NCBI RefSeq assembly: GCF_002245625.1
Contig: NZ_NOIG01000003.1
Coordinates: 62,001-126,000, forward strand
Length of the DNA stretch: 64,000 bases
Source of the DNA: Acidovorax kalamii
GTDB taxonomy: Bacteria > Pseudomonadota > Gammaproteobacteria > Burkholderiales > Burkholderiaceae_C
Direction of reading: 5' to 3'
Part shown: piece after piece, positions 9,981 through 18,765 of the stretch
Numbering within the stretch: position 1 is the first letter of the stretch
Layout: each line of letters starts with the position of its first letter
Notes under the pieces: generated by a model
Databases searched by the model: none
What the model was told of the DNA's origin: nothing
Seen by the model: only the letters and a program-made list of their open reading frames with translations
Position numbers and translations under genes: made by a program

Positions 9981-11588
9981 TTAGAACTCCACAAACACGC
10001 GTGGCACCTCGTCGGCCGTGCCCAAGCGGTAGCCGCTGTCCCGCTCGCACGCGTGGCGCGCAAACTCGAGGTCGGCCGGGTAGCTGGCGTGCACGCGGTA
10101 CAACAGGTCGCCCGCCGCCACGGTGTCGCCCAGCTTGTGCATCAGGTCCACCCCGGCGCCCGGCACCTTGGGCGCCCCGGCCAGCCGGGCCACGCGGGCG
10201 ATCTGGTAGTTGTCGATGCCCGCCACCACGCCGCTGGCGGGTGCGACCACGTCCAGCGTGAGGGCTCCGAGCGCCGGGTGGTTGTGGTCGAACCCCGTGC
10301 TGCCCTGGGCGGCGATGATGGCGTTCATGCGCGCCAGCGCCCGGCCCGAGTCGAGGATGTCGCGCGCAATCGCATAGCCGTCACCGCCGCGCACATCAGG
10401 GTCGCACTCGATCAGGCGCCCGGCCAGGCGCAGCGCCTTTTGCCGCAGATCGTCGGGCGCGCGCGGGTCGTTTTGCAGCACGCGCATCACATCGCGCGCC
10501 TCCAGCACCGGGCCCACGCCGTTGCCCACGGGCTGGCGGCCGTCGGTGATGACTACGTCCAGCGACAGGCCCATGCGCCGCGCCACATATTCAAACAGGC
10601 GGCGCAGGCGCTGCGCGTCGGGCATGGACCGCACCTTGGCCGTGGGGCCGATGGGAATGTCGAGCACCAGGTGCGTGGCACCGGCCGCCACCTTCTTGGA
10701 AAGAATGGACGCGACCATCTGCCCGGCCGAGTCGATGGACAAAGGCCGCTCCACCGAGATCAGCACATCATCCGCAGGCGACAGGTGGGCCGTGCCGCCC
10801 CAGGCCAGGCAGCCCCGGTGTTCGCGCACGATGTCGGCCAGTTGCGCAAGCGGCAGCTCCACCTTGGCCAGCACCTCCATGGTGTCGGCCGTACCGGCGG
10901 GCGATGTGATGGCACGCGAAGATGTCTTGGGGCACAACATGCCGTGCGCCGCGACAATGGGTACGACCAGCATGGTGGTTCGGTTGCCGGGGATGCCGCC
11001 GATGCAGTGCTTGTCCACCACCAGCGGTTCATGCCAGTCCAGCCGCCTGCCGCTGGCGACCATGGCGTCCGTCAAAAAGAAAACTTCTTCCCGGTCCAGC
11101 TCGCTGCGGTGGCAGGCCACCACAAAGGCGGTGAGTTCGATCTTGGAATACCGATGGTCGGCAATGTCGCGCACGATGGCGCCAAAGTCCTCGCGGGTGA
11201 GGCGCTCGCTGGCGATCTTGCGGAACAGCGCGCCCATGGACTCGGGCGGTTCGGCCTGGGCGACCGACACGGTGTGGCCGTTGTCCACACCCAGCTGGGC
11301 AAACGCGTCTTCCGACAGGCCCAGCTCCTGGCAGCCCACGATGGCAGGGTCGTCCACCACGTTCACCGTGGCCAGGATGCGGCGGCCATTGGCGCGCACC
11401 TCGATCTTGGACAGGGCCTGGAAGCCCTCGGCCCGATACACGGCGCAGTCGCGGTGCAGGTAGGCCACGTTCTCGCGCCAAGTGTCGATGGCCACGCGGC
11501 GCAGGGCCAGCTGGGACCGGGGTGGCGCGTCGGCCGGGGCAGACACAGGAGCAGAAGCAGGGGCGGGAGAGGATGGCTCGGCATGCAT
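9981..11588 (-). CDS. Thymidine phosphorylase-family protein of the AMP phosphorylase type
   Basis: A 535-residue phosphorylase, much longer than E. coli DeoA (440). It has the extra N-terminal domain (about 30-110) typical of archaeal AMP phosphorylases and the related bacterial group. Family motifs are [14 protein letters not shown] (phosphate-binding region), [18 protein letters not shown] and [15 protein letters not shown]. The reaction would be phosphorolysis of a nucleoside or nucleoside monophosphate to a base plus (deoxy)ribose phosphate. Archaeal relatives make ribose 1,5-bisphosphate from AMP. The product could feed the PRPP synthetase-like enzyme encoded 2 bp downstream. The N-terminus has an Ala/Pro/Ser-rich stretch (about 1-28). 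Substrate, thymidine or AMP, cannot be decided here. Confidence 0.85.
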   Translation of the reverse strand: MHAEPSSPAPASAPVSAPADAPPRSQLALRRVAIDTWRENVAYLHRDCAVYRAEGFQALSKIEVRANGRRILATVNVVDDPAIVGCQELGLSEDAFAQLGVDNGHTVSVAQAEPPESMGALFRKIASERLTREDFGAIVRDIADHRYSKIELTAFVVACHRSELDREEVFFLTDAMVASGRRLDWHEPLVVDKHCIGGIPGNRTTMLVVPIVAAHGMLCPKTSSRAITSPAGTADTMEVLAKVELPLAQLADIVREHRGCLAWGGTAHLSPADDVLISVERPLSIDSAGQMVASILSKKVAAGATHLVLDIPIGPTAKVRSMPDAQRLRRLFEYVARRMGLSLDVVITDGRQPVGNGVGPVLEARDVMRVLQNDPRAPDDLRQKALRLAGRLIECDPDVRGGDGYAIARDILDSGRALARMNAIIAAQGSTGFDHNHPALGALTLDVVAPASGVVAGIDNYQIARVARLAGAPKVPGAGVDLMHKLGDTVAAGDLLYRVHASYPADLEFARHACERDSGYRLGTADEVPRVFVEF

Positions 11589-11666
11589 GGCGCCAGCCTA
11601 AACCCAAAGCGCTGGCAGACACCTAGTGAACACCCCGCGCCAGCGCGTTGGTAGGGCGAAAACTGC

Positions 11667-11694
11667 GGGCGGCATGACCTGGGTCAAGCCGCCC
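11667..11694 (-). terminator. Rho-independent terminator after the sugar dehydrogenase gene
   Basis: A 28-nt inverted repeat pairs GGGCGGC (11667-11673) with GCCGCCC (11688-11694) and, after one A/A mismatch, TGACC with GGTCA around a 2-nt centre. On the minus strand it begins 11 nt after the stop of the dehydrogenase gene and is followed by GCAGTTTTC. The T run is short, so efficiency is uncertain. It would insulate the downstream phosphorylase gene. Confidence 0.65.
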
Positions 11695-11705
11695 CGCTAC
11701 CGCCG

Positions 11706-12857
11706 TCAGTCGGGCTGCAGGCGCAGCAGCCGCCCCTGGGGGCTGTCGGTCACCATATAAAGAAGGCCGTCCGGGCCCTGGCGAACATCGCGGATGCGCT
11801 CGCCGTTGCCTTGCAGCAGTTTTTCTTCGCGCTGCACCTTGCCGCCCGCCACCTCCAGCCGGTGCAGGGTGCCAAATTTGAGCGACCCCACAAACAGGCT
11901 GCCCTGCCAGGCCGCGCCATAGCGCGCGCTGGTCAAAAACGCCATGCCCGAAGGCGCGATGGAAGGCGTCCAGTGGTGCAGCGGCGGCTCCATGCCCGCC
12001 TTGGCCGTGCCTTCACCGATCTTGCCGCCGCCGTAGTTCTCGCCCAAGGTGACCACGGGCCAACCATAGTTGCGGCCGGGCTGGGGCAGGTTGATCTCGT
12101 CGCCGCCTTGGGGGCCGTGTTCGTGCATCCAGAGTTTGCCGTCCGGCCCCAGCGTGGCGCCCTGGGGGTTGCGGTGGCCGTAGCTCCAGATCTCGGGCAA
12201 GGCGCCGGGCTGGCTTGCAAAGGGGTTGCCAGGGGGCACCGCACCGTCGGGAGTGATGCGGATGACCTTGCCGTGGTGGTTGTCCAGCTTTTGCGCATCG
12301 TCCTTGCGGTGGTAGCGCTCGCCCAGGGCCACCAACAGGTTGCCGTCCGGGGCCTGCACGATGCGGCAGCCAAAATGCAGCGCACTTTCAACCTTGGGGC
12401 GCTGGCTAAAGACCACGCGCACGTCCTGCAGGCTGCGCGCATCGGCTGCCAGGGTGGCGCGTGCCACGGCCGTGCTGTTGCCCGCTCCGCCGGCTCCGGG
12501 TTCTGAAAAGCAGAAGTAGATGCGCCGGCTGCGCGCAAAGCCGGCATCCGTCACCACATCCAGCAGGCCGCCCTGCCCGCCTGCTGCCACCGGGGGCACC
12601 CCGGCCAGGGCCGAGCCCACCTGGCCGGTGGCGCTCACCACCCGCATGCGCCCCGGGCGTTCGGTGACCAGAAACTGCCCGTCCGGCAAAAAGGCCAGCG
12701 CCCAGGGGTTGGCCAGCCCGGTGGCCACCGGGACCAGCGAGACGGCTGGCCCGGTGTTTTGGGCGCTGCTGCTGGCCGCACAGCCCAAAGCTATAAAAAA
12801 CATAGCTGCCTTGGCTTTCCTGGTGCGCCGAAAGGCCGATTTTTTCATGAAGTCCAT
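11706..12857 (-). CDS. PQQ-dependent sugar (sorbosone/aldose) dehydrogenase, exported
   Basis: A 383-residue periplasmic six-bladed propeller of the soluble glucose/sorbosone dehydrogenase family (YliI/Asd-like), expected to oxidise aldoses with PQQ. Diagnostic segments are GLANPWALAFLPDG, ERPGRMRV, GGQGGLLDVV, LHFGCRIV, SYGHRNPQG, HEHGPQGGDEINL and GRNYGWP. Start ATG 12857 has a good GGAGG 9 bp upstream (12867-12871). The N-terminus is basic and followed by a hydrophobic core, FFIALGCAASSSAQ, a signal peptide with a weak lipobox (A-L-G-C). Nearly all of residues 4-24 are encoded by a dispersed repeat copy, so the signal sequence may have been remodelled by that element. No PQQ synthesis genes are in the window. 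Confidence 0.87.
   Translation of the reverse strand: MDFMKKSAFRRTRKAKAAMFFIALGCAASSSAQNTGPAVSLVPVATGLANPWALAFLPDGQFLVTERPGRMRVVSATGQVGSALAGVPPVAAGGQGGLLDVVTDAGFARSRRIYFCFSEPGAGGAGNSTAVARATLAADARSLQDVRVVFSQRPKVESALHFGCRIVQAPDGNLLVALGERYHRKDDAQKLDNHHGKVIRITPDGAVPPGNPFASQPGALPEIWSYGHRNPQGATLGPDGKLWMHEHGPQGGDEINLPQPGRNYGWPVVTLGENYGGGKIGEGTAKAGMEPPLHHWTPSIAPSGMAFLTSARYGAAWQGSLFVGSLKFGTLHRLEVAGGKVQREEKLLQGNGERIRDVRQGPDGLLYMVTDSPQGRLLRLQPD
12788..12848 (+). repeat. Dispersed hairpin repeat, copy B, inside a coding sequence
   Basis: Has the family layout GCTAT-AAAAAAC-ATAGC, a core with TCCTGGTGCGCCG, then AAGGCCGATTTTTTC. It lies within the first codons of the sugar dehydrogenase and, on the other strand, encodes about residues 4-24, including the hydrophobic core of the signal peptide. 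This is one of two copies retained in an open frame. Confidence 0.65.
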
Positions 12858-13049
12858 CGCAAAAATCCTCCGTCCCCAGGAAAGGCAGCCAAGGGCGCGC
12901 AGCCACCAGCTCTGCGCGGCAAAACGGCCCGCCAGCGCGCCGCGCTGCAGCCTCCGCGCGAGGCCATCGCCATTTAGTTGAATCAAATCAATGGCTTGCA
13001 AAACAGCTTATTTTTAATAAGCAACCATACCGTGTTACCCTTCGCCCCC

Positions 13050-13637
13050 ATGTCCAGATGGTTTTGCCTCCTCCTCCTGGTCTGCGCCACCACCGCGCAG
13101 GCAGCCCCCCAGACGGCCAATTCTGACGATATGGACCGTTTGCTTGCCGACAAAGGCCTGCTCACACGGCTGGAAAACGTGAGCCACCAGATGGCCGACA
13201 AGGCCCACTCGGTGGCCGGTCAGGCCTCCGAACTGGTGGTCAACGCCATGGGTTTCCTGGGCGTGCCCTACAAACGGGGCGGCAACAGCGCCGAAACCGG
13301 CTTTGATTGCAGCGGTTTTGTGCGCGCCATGTACGAGCAGACGGTGGGCCTGCTGCTGCCCCGCCGCGCTGACCAGCAGGCGGCTGCCACCCAGGTCATC
13401 GACAAAAAAGAACTGCAACCCGGCGATCTGGTGTTCTTCAACACCATGCGCCGCAATTTCAGCCATGTGGGCATCTACGTGGGTGACAACAAGTTCATCC
13501 ACTCCCCCCGCAGCGGCTCGGAGATCCGGGTCGAGGACATGGGCGTGGCCTATTGGAAGCGCCGCTTCAACGGCGCACGCCGCGTGACCTCGACCGAGGG
13601 TGCCACCAGCAGCGCCCAGGCAGCGCAGCCGCAGTAA
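13050..13637 (+). CDS. NlpC/P60 (C40) peptidoglycan hydrolase, exported
   Basis: A 195-residue cell-wall endopeptidase expected to cut the D-Glu/DAP bond in peptidoglycan stem peptides. It has a signal peptide (MSRWFCLLLLVCATTAQA, cleavage near residue 19) and a linker. The NlpC/P60 catalytic domain follows, with C87 in FDCSGFV, H139 in NFSHVGIYVG and H151 in FIHSPRSG. Start ATG 13050 gives a standard signal peptide. The open frame continues upstream to 12978 with no better start. It diverges from the sugar dehydrogenase gene across a 192-bp AT-richer region. The C-terminus is a short Ser/Ala/Gln-rich tail. Confidence 0.9.
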   Translation: MSRWFCLLLLVCATTAQAAPQTANSDDMDRLLADKGLLTRLENVSHQMADKAHSVAGQASELVVNAMGFLGVPYKRGGNSAETGFDCSGFVRAMYEQTVGLLLPRRADQQAAATQVIDKKELQPGDLVFFNTMRRNFSHVGIYVGDNKFIHSPRSGSEIRVEDMGVAYWKRRFNGARRVTSTEGATSSAQAAQPQ

Positions 13638-13676
13638 GTCGCCGCTGCGCCATCGCCTGCGGGCAGTGGGAGCAAA

Positions 13677-14066
13677 TCAGGGCTTGATTTCGTACACCGT
13701 CTCGGTGCTGCGGATCGGCCCACCCACCACATTCACCGGCCCGGCAGACGGGTCCTTCAGTAGCGCCTTGGCGGCCGCCATGTCGGCCTGGTAACGCGCG
13801 CGGGCCTGGGACTCGCAAGCCTTGCGCTCTGCAGCGGCCATGGCCCGGCATTCCTCGAGGCTGACCTTGAGCCCGCCACCTGCTTCGCGGATGGCCGACT
13901 GGTAACGCTGCTGGGGTGTGGTGTCCGGCACGGCGCCCCGGGCCAGCGAGGCCTCATCGCCTTTCGATTGCGCCAGCGCCCCGGTAGGCAGGGCCAGCAG
14001 GCCCCCCAAGGCGCAGGCAGCCGCCGCCAGGGCGGCACCAGAGCGGGTCCAACGTGGATAGGTCAT
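13677..14066 (-). CDS. Hypothetical secreted protein
   Basis: A 129-residue protein not recognised as a named family. ATG 14066 has a clear AAAGGAAA ribosome-binding site. It opens with a signal peptide (MTYPRWTRSGAALAAAACALG to ALAQ, cleavage near residue 33). The mature part is a helical Ala/Arg/Glu-rich stretch containing CRAMAAAERKACESQARARYQ, with two Cys spaced 12 residues apart, followed by a Pro/Gly/Val-rich end. The composition resembles small periplasmic proteins common in Comamonadaceae, often annotated only as hypothetical. It converges with the NlpC/P60 gene and diverges from the cyclase-homology gene. Confidence 0.7.
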   Translation of the reverse strand: MTYPRWTRSGAALAAAACALGGLLALPTGALAQSKGDEASLARGAVPDTTPQQRYQSAIREAGGGLKVSLEECRAMAAAERKACESQARARYQADMAAAKALLKDPSAGPVNVVGGPIRSTETVYEIKP

Positions 14067-14238
14067 GGGAGTTTCCTTTCTTGGTGGATCGGGACAGGCC
14101 GGGGGCGGCGGGCAGCCTGTGAAGGCCACGCCACCGGGCCCTGCGGCACGGAAAACCCCACTGTAGTTCTGCGGCCGGACCCTGCCCCGCCAGCAGGTGC
14201 CGCGCTACCATGTCAGACACCACCCACATACCGCCGCC

Positions 14239-14925
14239 ATGCACCACCCTTCTGCGCCACCCGGGGCCCATGCCCCGCACGACAAGGACTACCTGCGGCG
14301 CCTGCTGGCAGAGCGCAACCAGACGCCCGCCAACGCCGCTGGCATTGACGCCGCCATCGAACAGGCCTTTGTGCGCAACGTGGCCATCTTGGTGCTGGAC
14401 ATGTGTGGCTTCTCGCGCATCACGCAAAGCCACGGCATCATCCATTTCCTGGCCATGATTCACCAGATGGAGCAGGCGGCCCGCCCCGCCATCCGGGGCA
14501 ATGGCGGCGAAATCATCAAACAGGAGGCCGACAACCTGTTTGCGGTGTTCAACACCCCCGATCAGGCGCTGGAGGCCGCACTGGACACCTTGCGCGCCCT
14601 GCAGGCCATGAACACCGTGCTGCCGCCCGAACGCATCCTGAACGTGAGCGCGGGCATTGGCTTCGGCCCCACGCTGGTCATCGCCCAGCAAGACCTGTTC
14701 GGCCCCGAGATGAACTGCGCCTGCAAGCTCGGCGAGGACATCGCCGGTGCCAACGACATCCTGCTGACCGAAGCCGCCCACGCAGGCTTGCCACCGGGCC
14801 GCTACATCTGCGACAGCACCAGCTACCAGATTTCGGGCATGGACCTGCACGCGCACCGCTTCGGGCACTGCCTGTTCGAGCGCCCCTTGAACTCACCGCC
14901 GCCGGGCGCCACCTCCCCCCGGTGA
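14239..14925 (+). CDS. Class III nucleotidyl cyclase homology-domain protein
   Basis: A 228-residue stand-alone cyclase homology domain without a visible sensor or membrane segment. Both metal-binding aspartates are recognisable (D54 in LVLDMCGFS, D98 in KQEADNLFAVF). So are the base-binding lysine position K94 and the catalytic asparagine N159 in GPEMNCACKL. The transition-state arginine expected four residues after N159 is lysine (K163), so activity may be weak or lost. Start ATG 14239 is a judgement: a GTG at 14197 is in frame and neither has a strong ribosome-binding site. A nucleotide-binding, non-catalytic role is an alternative. Confidence 0.75.
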   Translation: MHHPSAPPGAHAPHDKDYLRRLLAERNQTPANAAGIDAAIEQAFVRNVAILVLDMCGFSRITQSHGIIHFLAMIHQMEQAARPAIRGNGGEIIKQEADNLFAVFNTPDQALEAALDTLRALQAMNTVLPPERILNVSAGIGFGPTLVIAQQDLFGPEMNCACKLGEDIAGANDILLTEAAHAGLPPGRYICDSTSYQISGMDLHAHRFGHCLFERPLNSPPPGATSPR

Positions 14926-15049
14926 CGCACACAGGGGGTGTTGTCCGACAGCAGGGGCTCCCGCCCCTTCGGTACAGTTCCCCGGTTCGCTTTCATCACA
15001 TCCATCCGCAAGCTCCAACAAGCTCGCACAAGTTCACAAAGGGGAAAAC

Positions 15050-15304
15050 ATGCTGTCAATTCTGGGAACGCTGCTGGTCGGTCTGGTCGTGGGTTTCATT
15101 GCCCGCGCCATCAAGCCCGGGGATGACAAATTGGGCTGGATCATGACCGCGCTGCTGGGCGTGGCGGGTTCCTTCCTCGCCAGCTATGTGGGCATGGCGA
15201 TGGGCTGGTATGCCCAGGGCGACTCGGCCGGCTGGATCGCCTCGGTGCTGGGCGCCGTAGTCCTGCTCGTGGTGTACGGCCTGGTCAAGGGCAAGTCGTC
15301 CTAA
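15050..15304 (+). CDS. GlsB/YeaQ/YmgE-family stress-response membrane protein
   Basis: An 84-residue inner-membrane protein of the transglycosylase-associated (GlsB/YeaQ) family, linked to general stress in other bacteria; biochemical function unknown. The whole chain is three hydrophobic segments with the family glycines (GTLLVGLVVGFIARAIKPG at the start, then GWIMTALLGVAGSFLASYVG, then GWIASVLGAVVLLVVYGLV). An AAAGGGG ribosome-binding site sits 5 bp before the ATG. It is followed 21 bp later by a DUF697-like gene on the same strand, possibly co-transcribed. Confidence 0.9.
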   Translation: MLSILGTLLVGLVVGFIARAIKPGDDKLGWIMTALLGVAGSFLASYVGMAMGWYAQGDSAGWIASVLGAVVLLVVYGLVKGKSS

Positions 15305-15325
15305 ACCGCCAAACTGGACTGCCCC

Positions 15326-15841
15326 ATGCCCAGCTCATCGCAGATGGCCGCCGGTGACCCGGACCTGGCCGCCGCCGTGCGGCGCGCCCGCAAGCTGCTG
15401 CACCGGCGCGCCCTGGTCGCCGCCGCCGCCAGCATGGTGCCCGTGCCGGGCCTCGACTGGGCCGTGGATGCGGCCCTGCTGTCCCGACTCATTCCGCAAA
15501 TCAGCGCCGAATTTGGCCTGACCGCCGGGCAGATCGACCAGCTCGACCCCAGCAAACGTGAACAGGTGCAAAAGGCCGTAGGCCTGGTCGGTTCGGTGCT
15601 GATCGGCAAGCTGATCACGCGTGAACTGGTGCTGCGCGCCGCGCAAACAGTGGGCCTGCGCCTGACCACCAAGCAGGTGGCCAAGTACGTGCCCCTGGCG
15701 GGCCAGGCCGTGGCCGCCACCTTGGGCTACGCCACGCTGCGCTACCTGGGCGAACAGCACCTGCGTGACTGTGTGCAGGTGGTGCAGGAGGCCCGGCTGC
15801 AACTGCCCGCTCCTGCCTCTATCTCTACTGCCCGCAAGTAG
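15326..15841 (+). CDS. DUF697-like membrane-associated protein
   Basis: A 171-residue protein with the pattern AAAASMVPVPGLDWAVDAALLSRLIPQISAEFGL. It recalls the P-x-P-G-x-D-x-x-x-D-x-x-L-x-x-x-x-I core of DUF697-type proteins that accompany some GTPases. A second hydrophobic segment spans about 120-142 (VPLAGQAVAATLGYATLRYLG). No GTPase domain is present or adjacent. It follows the GlsB-like gene by 21 bp and converges on the tannase gene with 12 bp between stops. Function unknown; family assignment is by motif resemblance. Confidence 0.65.
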   Translation: MPSSSQMAAGDPDLAAAVRRARKLLHRRALVAAAASMVPVPGLDWAVDAALLSRLIPQISAEFGLTAGQIDQLDPSKREQVQKAVGLVGSVLIGKLITRELVLRAAQTVGLRLTTKQVAKYVPLAGQAVAATLGYATLRYLGEQHLRDCVQVVQEARLQLPAPASISTARK

Positions 15842-15853
15842 CCCAGGTCAGGG

Positions 15854-17548
15854 TTACTCTGCCACGCAGACAAAGCTGCTGGCGTCCTCCACATTGCCCG
15901 CGCCCTTGTACTTGGCAAACTGGGGATAGGGGCACAGCGGCCGGGTGCGATTGGGCATGAAGGTGTTGGCAGGCAGTGCCTTGGCGGCGATGGTGTCGGG
16001 CGCCACGCCCTTCTCTACCCAGTCCACCATGGCCTGGATCGAATCAAAGTTGTCGGTGGCCGGGCCGCCCGAGCAGTGGTTCATGCCGGGCACGAGGAAG
16101 GTGCGCGCAAAGCTCTGCGTGGCCGCCATGCCACCGTTGTTGGCCGCCAGGCGTTCGTAGTAATCCATGGTGTCCAGGGCCGAGAAGATCGGGTCGGACA
16201 TGCCGTGGATGAACAACATCTTGCCGCCGCGCTGCTTGAAGGCCGTGAGCTTGTCATCCCGGTAGGTGTCATAGATGGCCGAGTAGGCCTCCATGCGCGC
16301 CGGGTCGGTGTCGAAGTTGAAGGCAAGCGGGTTGAAACTGAGGTCTGGCGGCGTGAAAAACTCGTTCACCAGCGCATCCACCATCAGCGTGATGTAGCGC
16401 GCATCCGGCGTGGCGGTGGTGGAGCTGCCCAGCGTCCAGGTGCGCCAGCCGGGGGCGGCCAGGCCTGGGTCCCAAGGTTGCCCGGCATACAAGGCTTTGC
16501 CGGCAGAGTTGCGCGGGCCCGAAAACACGCTCTTGAGCGCGCCCACCTGCGCGCTGCTCAGGCAGCTGGCGCCCTTGGCACCATTGCACTGCAGCACCGC
16601 CGGGTCAAACTTGCAGGCCTTCACGTTGTTCACCAGGCCGTCTGCCACACCATCGGCCGCGTCGCACGACGCCTTGACCGCATCGGCCACCAGGTTCAGG
16701 TCGGCGTTGCTGAACGCCTGCGACAGGATGCGCTTGCCCGATGCGTCCTGCGGGGCGATGGCATCGAACTGGATGGTGTTCCACATCGCAGCCACCGTGG
16801 CGCCGCTGGACACCCGCATGGCGGGCGCGCCGGCCGTGATGGCGTCAAAGTAGTCTGGGAAACGCTGCGAAAACATCATGCCCTGGCGCCCGCCGCCCGA
16901 GCAGCCCGAGAAGTACGAATGGTCCGGCTTGCGGCCATAGCGCGTGGCAATCAGCGACTTGGCGGCCACGGCCGTCTTGTCATAGGAGTTGTAGGCATGG
17001 TCAATGCGCGCCTGCGGGTCGGCGCCGAAGCTGGCCGTGGTGCCGGTATGCCCGGCGTCGGTGGACACCACCGCAAACCCCTGCCCCAGCGGCGACGGCG
17101 TGCCGCCCGAAATGCTGGAGCTGAGCGAGGTGTCGCGCAGGATGCCGTCGTTGCCGCCGCCACCGATGAACAGGAAACGCCCGTTCCAGTTGTCCGGCAG
17201 GCTCAGCTGAAAGCCGATGGCGTAGTTCTTGCCATCCACGCCCACACGGGGGTTGATGGCGCCCGTGACCACGCAGTGGCCCGACAGAAAGGCGCCGGTG
17301 GCCGCGCCGCCCGGACGCTTGGTGTCTGCCGCCACATAGGTGGTGGTGAGCGTGGTGGCCGCCAGCCCGGCCTTAGTCGATAGCTCGGCGCAGGCCGCAG
17401 CGGGCGTGAGCTGCTGGGCCGACGCATCACCGTTGCCGCCACCGCAGGCGGCCATCAGCAGGGGCATGGTGAGTGCGGCGGGCAACAGCTTGCGGCGCAA
17501 TCCCGCAGCCGGGGGGCTGGCAGGCTGCAGGGTGTGGAAAAAGGACAT
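15854..17548 (-). CDS. Tannase/feruloyl esterase-family lipoprotein
   Basis: A 564-residue secreted serine esterase that would release aromatic acids from their esters. It has the CS-D-HC arrangement of the tannase family: nucleophile S217 preceded by C216 (FSGCSGGGRQG), D452 (GMSDPIFS) and H491 followed by C492 (PGMNHCSGGP). A calcium-loop-like SCDAADGVADGLVNN lies at 294-308. The N-terminus has a signal sequence ending LLMAACGGG with C35 as the likely lipidated cysteine, so it is probably membrane-anchored. ATG 17548 has an ideal GGAGG 6 bp upstream. It lies downstream of a Bug receptor and a DUF3237 gene on the same strand. MHETases belong to the same family, but nothing here fixes the substrate. 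Confidence 0.88.
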   Translation of the reverse strand: MSFFHTLQPASPPAAGLRRKLLPAALTMPLLMAACGGGNGDASAQQLTPAAACAELSTKAGLAATTLTTTYVAADTKRPGGAATGAFLSGHCVVTGAINPRVGVDGKNYAIGFQLSLPDNWNGRFLFIGGGGNDGILRDTSLSSSISGGTPSPLGQGFAVVSTDAGHTGTTASFGADPQARIDHAYNSYDKTAVAAKSLIATRYGRKPDHSYFSGCSGGGRQGMMFSQRFPDYFDAITAGAPAMRVSSGATVAAMWNTIQFDAIAPQDASGKRILSQAFSNADLNLVADAVKASCDAADGVADGLVNNVKACKFDPAVLQCNGAKGASCLSSAQVGALKSVFSGPRNSAGKALYAGQPWDPGLAAPGWRTWTLGSSTTATPDARYITLMVDALVNEFFTPPDLSFNPLAFNFDTDPARMEAYSAIYDTYRDDKLTAFKQRGGKMLFIHGMSDPIFSALDTMDYYERLAANNGGMAATQSFARTFLVPGMNHCSGGPATDNFDSIQAMVDWVEKGVAPDTIAAKALPANTFMPNRTRPLCPYPQFAKYKGAGNVEDASSFVCVAE

Positions 17549-17695
17549 GGTGTGTGCCTCCGGTCGTGTTGTGGCTGGAATGAAAGTGGAGCGCGTGCCC
17601 GGCCCCAGGCATGGCTGCGCCCCGGCCCGTGCCGCCTGCAAATGGCAGGTGCGCGGGTCTGGATGCGAGGGAAATGTGTTGAGGAAGCCGGGCGC

Positions 17696-18697
17696 TCAGT
17701 CGGCCTTGAAGCCGGTGGCGGCCACGGCCTTGCCCCAGGTCACCGTGTCGGCGGCGATGGTGCGGGCAAAGTCCTGCGAGCTGGTGCCTGTCACGCGGAA
17801 GCCGGCCTCTTCCATCTTGGCCTTGCCCTCGGGCGACTGCACGGCCTTGACGATGTCGGCGCTCAGCTTGGCGACGATCTCCGGTGGCGTCTTGGCCGGG
17901 GCCACGATGCCGAACCACGAAGAGAACTCCAGATTGGCGTAGCCCTGCTCCTTGATGGTGGGCACATCCGGCAGCGCGTTGGTGCGCGTGGCGCCGGTGG
18001 AGCCCAAAGCAATCAGCTTGCCCGCCTTCACGTTAGGTGCGGCCAGGCCCACGCTGGCAAACACACCCTGCACGTCGCCGCTGAACAGGCCACCCAACGC
18101 GTCCGCCGTGTTCTTGTAGTGCACCGGCTCTGGCTTGAGCTTGACCGCATCGCCAAACATGAAGGCGCCAAAGTGCCCCGGCGTGCCCGCGCCAAACGTG
18201 GCCAGGAACAGGCCTTTTTGCTGCTTGGTCCAGTCCACAAACTCCTTCACGTTGCGTGATGGCACCTTTTGGGGATTGACCAGCAGCACAAAGTCGGAGG
18301 TGACGACCTGGCTCACCGGCACGAAGTCCTTGGCCGGGTCGTAGGGCAGCTTGTTGTAGCTGCTGGGGGCAATGCTGAGCTGGCCGGTCTCGCCCAGCAT
18401 CAGCGTGTAGCCATCGGGTGCGGCGCGTGCGGCCTCGCTCGCTGCAATGAGGCCGCCCGCGCCGGGCTTGTTGTCCACGATCACACCCGCGTTGCCCCAG
18501 CCTTCCGAGAGTTTTTGGGCCAGCAGGCGCGCCACGATGTCCGGCCCCGTGCCCGCCGGGAAGCCCACGATGATGCGCACGGGCTTGTTGGGGTAGGCCG
18601 CAGCCCCTTGTGCCTGGGCCCCCGCCCAAGGCATGAGCCCGGCGAGGATGGATGCAGCCACCAGGGCGCGGCGCAGGGGTTGGGTGGTGTTTTTCAT
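17696..18697 (-). CDS. Bug-family tripartite tricarboxylate transporter substrate-binding protein
   Basis: A 333-residue periplasmic receptor of the TctC/Bug family, typically binding carboxylates and aromatic acids for TTT transporters. It has a signal peptide (MKNTTQPLRRALVAASILAG to AQAQG, cleavage near residue 30). The family opening YPNKPVRIIVGFPAGTGPDIVARLL follows, then VIVDNKPGAGG and DGYTLMLG. Start ATG 18697 is preceded by GGAG at 6 bp. No TctA/TctB membrane subunits are adjacent, as is common for orphan Bug proteins in Betaproteobacteria. Position between DUF3237 and the tannase-like esterase suggests it binds a product or substrate of that esterase. Confidence 0.92.
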   Translation of the reverse strand: MKNTTQPLRRALVAASILAGLMPWAGAQAQGAAAYPNKPVRIIVGFPAGTGPDIVARLLAQKLSEGWGNAGVIVDNKPGAGGLIAASEAARAAPDGYTLMLGETGQLSIAPSSYNKLPYDPAKDFVPVSQVVTSDFVLLVNPQKVPSRNVKEFVDWTKQQKGLFLATFGAGTPGHFGAFMFGDAVKLKPEPVHYKNTADALGGLFSGDVQGVFASVGLAAPNVKAGKLIALGSTGATRTNALPDVPTIKEQGYANLEFSSWFGIVAPAKTPPEIVAKLSADIVKAVQSPEGKAKMEEAGFRVTGTSSQDFARTIAADTVTWGKAVAATGFKAD

Positions 18698-18765
18698 GGT
18701 GTCTCCAGGTCTTGTACGTTGGGAAAGGTCAAAAAAATCAGAAACGGGGCAACAAGGGCGGGCCA

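Noticed and set aside
14953..14968. AGGGGC-TCCC-GCCCCT hairpin after the cyclase-homology gene
   Set aside because: The stem is perfect but short, with no T run on either side, so it is not called as a terminator.
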